A model generated the notes under the pieces. The model saw only the letters and a program-made list of their open reading frames with translations. It did not search any database and was not told the DNA's origin. This document shows positions 11,173-14,242 of a stretch of DNA of 14,242 nt, piece by piece. Each line of letters opens with the position of its first letter. Position 1 is the first letter of the stretch. The stretch comes from BTRF01 sp036986255 (GTDB taxonomy: Bacteria; Patescibacteriota; WWE3; 9FT-COMBO-53-11). The stretch spans positions 1 through 14,242 of the forward strand of contig BTRF01000014.1 in assembly GCA_036986255.1 (NCBI GenBank), in the 5' to 3' direction. The position numbers and the translations under genes were made by a program.

Positions 11173-12999
11173 ATGAAATTCTCCCAATTGGCCGGATATT
11201 TTTCGAAGATTGAGTCCACCCCCTCTCGTAATGAAATGACCGCAATTTTGGCGGAGCTTCTGAAGGAGTCCTCCCAGGATGAGATCGACACGATCTGCTA
11301 CCTCTCTCTCGGCCGCCTGGCCCCGCTTTACGAGGGCATCGAGTTCAACCTCGCCGAGAAGATGCTCATTAAAATTCTAGCCCAGGCCTACGGCTACAAA
11401 GAGGCGGAGGTCAAAAAACTCTACAAAAAGAAGGGCGATTTGGGAGAGGTGGCGGAGGAATTAAGTGCAAAGTTAAAAGTTAAAAATGCAAAGTTATCCG
11501 TCAATGAAGTTTACGATAAGCTGCGCGAGATTGCTGAGGTATCCGGTGCCGGTTCTCAGGAGAAGAAGATCGTCTGGATGGCTAATCTTCTTAGAGAACT
11601 TGATCCTCTCTCGGCCCGTTATGTGGTGCGCATTCCCGTCAAAAAGCTTCGCCTTGGGTTTATGGACAAAACTATCCTTGACGCTTTGTCCGTCGCCGAG
11701 GTTGGGGACAAGTCCGCCCGTCCGGATATTGAACGCGCCTACAATGTTTCCGCCGACATCGGCAAGATCGCTCGTGTTGTCAAAGAAAAAGGGATTAAAG
11801 GGCTTGCCAAGATAAAGGTTGAGGTTGGTACCCCCATTAGGATGGCCTCGGCCGAGCGTCTGTCGACCACCAAGGATATTCTGGAGAAAATGGGCGGTAA
11901 GACCGCCGCCGAGCCTAAATTTGACGGCTTCCGCGTCCAGGTGCATTTGGACAAATCCCGCAAGCTAAAGGAGCGTGAAAGCAGCGAACAGCTAGCTCTT
12001 ATGGGCGGGGAGATTGGGGGCCCTTGGGTCAAGATTTTTTCCCGCAACTTGGAGGATACCACCGCCATGTTCCCGGAGATTGTGGAGGCGGTGCAAAAGC
12101 TTCCGGTCAAGAGCTTAATTTTTGAGGGCGAAGCAATCGCCTGCAAAAAAAGCACAGAGACAGAAGAGTTTGAGCCGTTCCAAGAAACCGCCAAACGCAA
12201 AAGAAAGTACGGCGTAAAAGAAAAGGCGGCGGAACTGCCTCTCAAAGTGTTTGCCTTTGACCTCCTGTTTATTGATGGCAAGAACACGACTCAAGAGTCC
12301 TACAAGGTGAGGCGCGGGCGGCTCGAGAGACTCATTAAAGGTCGGGAGGACACGATCCTTTTGGCTGAGGAGCAGGAGTTTACCGATCCTCAAAAACTTA
12401 AAAAGTTCTTTATGAAACAACTTGAGCGCGGGTTGGAAGGCATTATGACCAAGCGGTTGGATGGGGTTTATCAGGCCGGGGTGCGTAACTTCAACTGGGT
12501 TAAGCTCAAGCGGGTGGAGAAGAGCCACCTCTCCGATACCATTGATTGTGTGGTACTGGGGTATTACCGCGGACGCGGGAAGCGGGCCCAGTTTGGGATT
12601 GGAGGTTTCTTGGCGGCGGTTTACGATGATAAGAAGGATATGTTTGTAACGATATCGCGGGTCGGGTCCGGACTGACCGATGAAGAGTGGCAGGAGATGC
12701 GTCGCCGGGTTGACAAACTGCGGGTTAGCAAGAAGCCCCTGAATGTACTGGTGGAGAAGGAGCTTACTCCTGATGTTTGGGCCGTCCCTTCCATCGTGGT
12801 GGCTATCCGAGCCGATGAGATTACACGATCCCCCCTCCACACAGCCAGCCGCGTCAAGCGTGATGGGGTGGTGAAACCGGGACTTGCCCTGCGCTTCCCC
12901 CGTCTGATGGCCTTTAGAGATGATAAAGATCCGGAGCAAGCGACCACGGTTAAGGAAGTGGAAAAGCTCTTTAAGCAGCAGCGGCAGAGGAGGAGTTAA
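11173..12999 (+). CDS. ATP-dependent DNA ligase, archaeal/eukaryotic type
   Basis: Seals nicks using ATP, by way of a ligase-AMP intermediate; 608 aa with three domains. An N-terminal DNA-binding domain (about 1-215) is typical of archaeal ligases and eukaryotic Lig1. The adenylation domain has the nucleophile Lys249 in EPKFDGFR (motif I), FSRNLED, LIFEGEAIA (III), AFDLLFIDGKN, EGIMTKRLDG (IV) and NWVKLKR (V). A C-terminal OB domain follows. Two loops are longer than usual: one at about residues 97-110, encoded by a 7-nt repeat, and about 20-25 residues before KIFSRNLED. The ATG at 11173, after AAGAAG, matches the family start; a TTG at 11125 would overlap recF and add unrelated residues. Most bacteria rely on NAD-dependent LigA, so an archaeal-type enzyme is notable. 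Confidence 0.94.
   Translation: MKFSQLAGYFSKIESTPSRNEMTAILAELLKESSQDEIDTICYLSLGRLAPLYEGIEFNLAEKMLIKILAQAYGYKEAEVKKLYKKKGDLGEVAEELSAKLKVKNAKLSVNEVYDKLREIAEVSGAGSQEKKIVWMANLLRELDPLSARYVVRIPVKKLRLGFMDKTILDALSVAEVGDKSARPDIERAYNVSADIGKIARVVKEKGIKGLAKIKVEVGTPIRMASAERLSTTKDILEKMGGKTAAEPKFDGFRVQVHLDKSRKLKERESSEQLALMGGEIGGPWVKIFSRNLEDTTAMFPEIVEAVQKLPVKSLIFEGEAIACKKSTETEEFEPFQETAKRKRKYGVKEKAAELPLKVFAFDLLFIDGKNTTQESYKVRRGRLERLIKGREDTILLAEEQEFTDPQKLKKFFMKQLERGLEGIMTKRLDGVYQAGVRNFNWVKLKRVEKSHLSDTIDCVVLGYYRGRGKRAQFGIGGFLAAVYDDKKDMFVTISRVGSGLTDEEWQEMRRRVDKLRVSKKPLNVLVEKELTPDVWAVPSIVVAIRADEITRSPLHTASRVKRDGVVKPGLALRFPRLMAFRDDKDPEQATTVKEVEKLFKQQRQRRS
11461..11495 (+). repeat. Heptanucleotide repeat inside the ligase gene
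   Basis: Five 7-nt units in register; CAAAGTT occurs at 11468-11474 and again at 11489-11495, with AAAAGTT and AAAAATG between. It encodes a Lys-rich loop (AKLKVKNAKL) in the N-terminal domain, between GEVAEEL and NEVYDKL. Confidence 0.6.
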
Positions 13000-13019
13000 G
13001 CTTACCGCCTTCTGTTTTT
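12985..13019 (+). terminator. Probable intrinsic terminator after the ligase
   Basis: CAGAGGAGG (12985-12993) pairs with CCGCCTTCTG (13005-13014) with one mismatch and one bulge, followed at once by five T. The left arm lies in the last ligase codons. The stem is imperfect, so efficiency is uncertain. Confidence 0.45.
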
Positions 13020-13045
13020 GCTAACCTTTTCTAGAGTACTTTGAC

Positions 13046-13054
13046 AGGGGGTGA
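13046..13054 (+). promoter_or_regulatory. Ribosome binding site deciding a TTG start
   Basis: AGGGGGTGA, close to the full anti-Shine-Dalgarno complement, 6 nt before TTG at 13061. It supports the rare start codon. Confidence 0.75.
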
Positions 13055-13060
13055 TTTAAA

Positions 13061-13429
13061 TTGGCGGAGACAGCAAACGGCTTGGAAGAAAATGTGGCTG
13101 GGGCGGTGGCTTACCTTTTAGGGTTTATAACCGGTATTTACTTCCTTTTTACAGAGAAGAGACGGTTCGTCCGCTTCCACGCTATGCAGTCGACGATTCT
13201 TTTCGGGGGACTCTTCGCGATCTCATTGGGTTTAAGTATTATTCCCTTGGTTAACGTTGTTTGGCTGGTCCTTTCACCTCTGGTAGGAATCGGCGCTTTT
13301 GCCCTTTGGTTATGGCTGATGTATCAGGCCTATCAGGGAAAGGAGTATAAGCTTCCGTGGGTGGGCGATTTGTCCGAAGAGAAGCTCAAGGAGACGCAGC
13401 GCGGAGCGGAAAAGCCCGAGGAGGAATAG
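13061..13429 (+). CDS. DUF4870 / Tic20-like small membrane protein
   Basis: 122-aa protein with about three membrane segments (residues 13-29, 43-66 and 70-92). It has the pattern of the DUF4870/Tic20-like family: ENVAGAVAYLLGFITGIYFLF, then EKRRFVRFHAMQST, then a final MYQAYQGKEYKLPWVGDL. The charged KRRFVRFHAMQS loop between helices 1 and 2 is the most characteristic part. The C-terminal 25 residues are acidic/Lys-rich and probably disordered. No biochemical role is established for bacterial members. It has a TTG start with a strong Shine-Dalgarno and ends 7 bp before pcm, so the two are probably co-transcribed. Confidence 0.8.
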   Translation: MAETANGLEENVAGAVAYLLGFITGIYFLFTEKRRFVRFHAMQSTILFGGLFAISLGLSIIPLVNVVWLVLSPLVGIGAFALWLWLMYQAYQGKEYKLPWVGDLSEEKLKETQRGAEKPEEE

Positions 13430-13436
13430 TGACGGG

Positions 13437-14087
13437 ATGGGTGCTCTGACGGAAGCAAAAGAGCGAATGCTCCAAGAGCATCTAGTCTCTCGTGGGGTTA
13501 TAAATTCAAGAGTTTTAAAAGCTTTTAAAGAAGTCCCTCGCGAGCAATTCGTACCCTCTCGGTTTTATAATCTAGCTTACGAGGATACACCCCTTGAGAT
13601 CGGGAGTGGTCAGACCATCTCTCAGCCTTATACGGTTGCCTTTATGACTCAGCTTCTTGATCCTCAATTGCAAGACATTGTTTTGGAAGTCGGGACCGGA
13701 TCTGGTTATCAGGCCGCGATTCTTTCCCGTCTTTGCAAGCGGGTTTATTCCATGGAGAGGTTTAAAGAATTAGGCGATAAGGCAAGGGAGGTGCTTAGGC
13801 GGTTAGGGTACGATAATGTTGAAGCAGTCGTCGGCGACGGGAGTAAAGGTCTTCCGGAGAAAGCCCCTTTTGACGGAGTTATCGTAACTGCCGCCTCTCC
13901 CAGTATTCCCCAACCGCTGATCGATCAGCTTAAGGTAAAGGGGCGGTTGGTTGCTCCCGTGGGAGTAGGGCTCCAAGAGATGGTTCGGATCACCAAGCGG
14001 CCGAACGGGCTGGACAAGGAGACTTTCCCGGGCTTTCGGTTTGTCCCTCTGGTGGGCGAGTACGGTTTCAGAGCCACTCATCATTAG
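13437..14087 (+). CDS. pcm: Protein-L-isoaspartate O-methyltransferase
   Basis: Methylates abnormal L-isoaspartyl residues with S-adenosylmethionine, starting their repair to normal aspartate; cytoplasmic, 216 aa, normal length. The N-terminal helices read VSRGVINSRVLKAFKEVPREQFVP, followed by YEDTPLEIGSGQTISQPYTVAFM, the family hallmark that binds the isoaspartyl substrate. SAM motif I is VLEVGTGSGYQAAIL; later strands are VYSMER, VVGDGSKGLP, FDGVIVTAAS and GRLVAPVG. The ATG is 7 bp after the DUF4870 stop, and the GAGGAA at the end of that gene can serve as its Shine-Dalgarno. With FtsH in the same window it adds a second protein-damage function. Confidence 0.95.
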   Translation: MGALTEAKERMLQEHLVSRGVINSRVLKAFKEVPREQFVPSRFYNLAYEDTPLEIGSGQTISQPYTVAFMTQLLDPQLQDIVLEVGTGSGYQAAILSRLCKRVYSMERFKELGDKAREVLRRLGYDNVEAVVGDGSKGLPEKAPFDGVIVTAASPSIPQPLIDQLKVKGRLVAPVGVGLQEMVRITKRPNGLDKETFPGFRFVPLVGEYGFRATHH

Positions 14088-14099
14088 CCATATGTTACT

Positions 14100-14108
14100 T
14101 GCTACCAT
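14100..14108 (+). promoter_or_regulatory. Possible extended -10 promoter of the last gene
   Basis: TGCTACCAT (TGn plus TACCAT, 4/6 of consensus) ends 9 nt before the ATG at 14118, the same geometry as in front of trpS. No -35 is evident. Confidence 0.35.
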
Positions 14109-14117
14109 TTAGTCAAT

Positions 14118-14242
14118 ATGCCTATTTACGCCCCCAACGTAAACTTTCATCTTCCCCATCTGGAGGCCAAGCCCTTGCCGGCTCTTTACATCTCTCTTAC
14201 CCTGCGGAGCTTTTCGCTGGCCTTGGTGGGGATTTTCATTCC
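14118..14242 (+). CDS. Probable MFS-type permease, N-terminal fragment
   Basis: Only the first 41 codons are inside the window and no stop is reached. A hydrophilic lead of about 24 residues is followed by the start of a membrane helix (ALYISLTLRSFSLALVGIFI). This resembles the first helix of a group of major facilitator superfamily transporters common in CPR genomes, but that is recollection of a pattern and the fragment is too short to prove it. The ATG is supported by the upstream extended -10 and the uninterrupted frame. Substrate unknown. Confidence 0.5.
   Translation, partial: MPIYAPNVNFHLPHLEAKPLPALYISLTLRSFSLALVGIFI

Noticed and set aside
12115..12939. 274-codon minus-strand open frame opposite the ligase
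   Set aside because: Shadow frame across conserved ligase motifs; no start signal or family resemblance.

Overview
The window looks like chromosome from a bacterium of the Patescibacteria (CPR), most plausibly a Microgenomates-type lineage; this is inference from gene style, not a database match. The pointers are compact housekeeping genes with short spacers, a FtsB/DivIC-like gene, a stand-alone 5' nuclease without a Pol I polymerase domain, an archaeal-type ATP-dependent DNA ligase, many genes without a Shine-Dalgarno sequence, and small repeats embedded in coding regions. UGA acts as a normal stop (the ATPase and recF end in TGA), so lineages that read UGA as glycine are excluded. No phage, insertion sequence, CRISPR array or secondary-metabolite cluster is present.

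Layout. 1-2215 is the 3' part of a Ca2+-type P-type ATPase (+), which meets a tyrosine recombinase (-) end to end with a hairpin between them. A 216-bp divergent spacer full of inverted repeats separates the recombinase from an FtsB/DivIC-like gene (+). Next come two abutting CAT-anticodon tRNAs (initiator, then elongator Met). A REP-like segment follows, and then a second copy of the last 21 bp of the Met tRNA gene. From there all genes are on the + strand: trpS - ftsH - 5' exonuclease - GT4 glycosyltransferase (likely one transcription unit), then fpg - recF - ATP-dependent DNA ligase (own promoter, probable terminator after the ligase), then a Tic20/DUF4870-like membrane protein and pcm, and finally the start of a probable MFS permease cut by the window end.

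How the genes fit together. Much of the window concerns damage control: Fpg (oxidised purine excision), a flap/5' nuclease, RecF (gap repair) and a ligase supply most of a base-excision/gap-repair kit, while FtsH and Pcm handle damaged proteins. The rest is translation (trpS, two tRNAs), division, surface glycan synthesis and ion transport.

The least ordinary signals are structural. (1) Degenerate 7-nt repeats run in strict register at four places: the ftsH/exonuclease junction and inside the exonuclease, recF and ligase genes. (2) In-frame palindromic segments lie inside the glycosyltransferase and ATPase genes. (3) A tRNA 3' end is duplicated around a REP-like segment. (4) Recurrent extended -10 promoters (TGnTAnnnT) lie only 7-10 nt from ATG codons, implying leaderless or nearly leaderless mRNAs. 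Together these suggest a small genome colonised by miniature repeats that are tolerated inside proteins. I see no complete novel multigene system.
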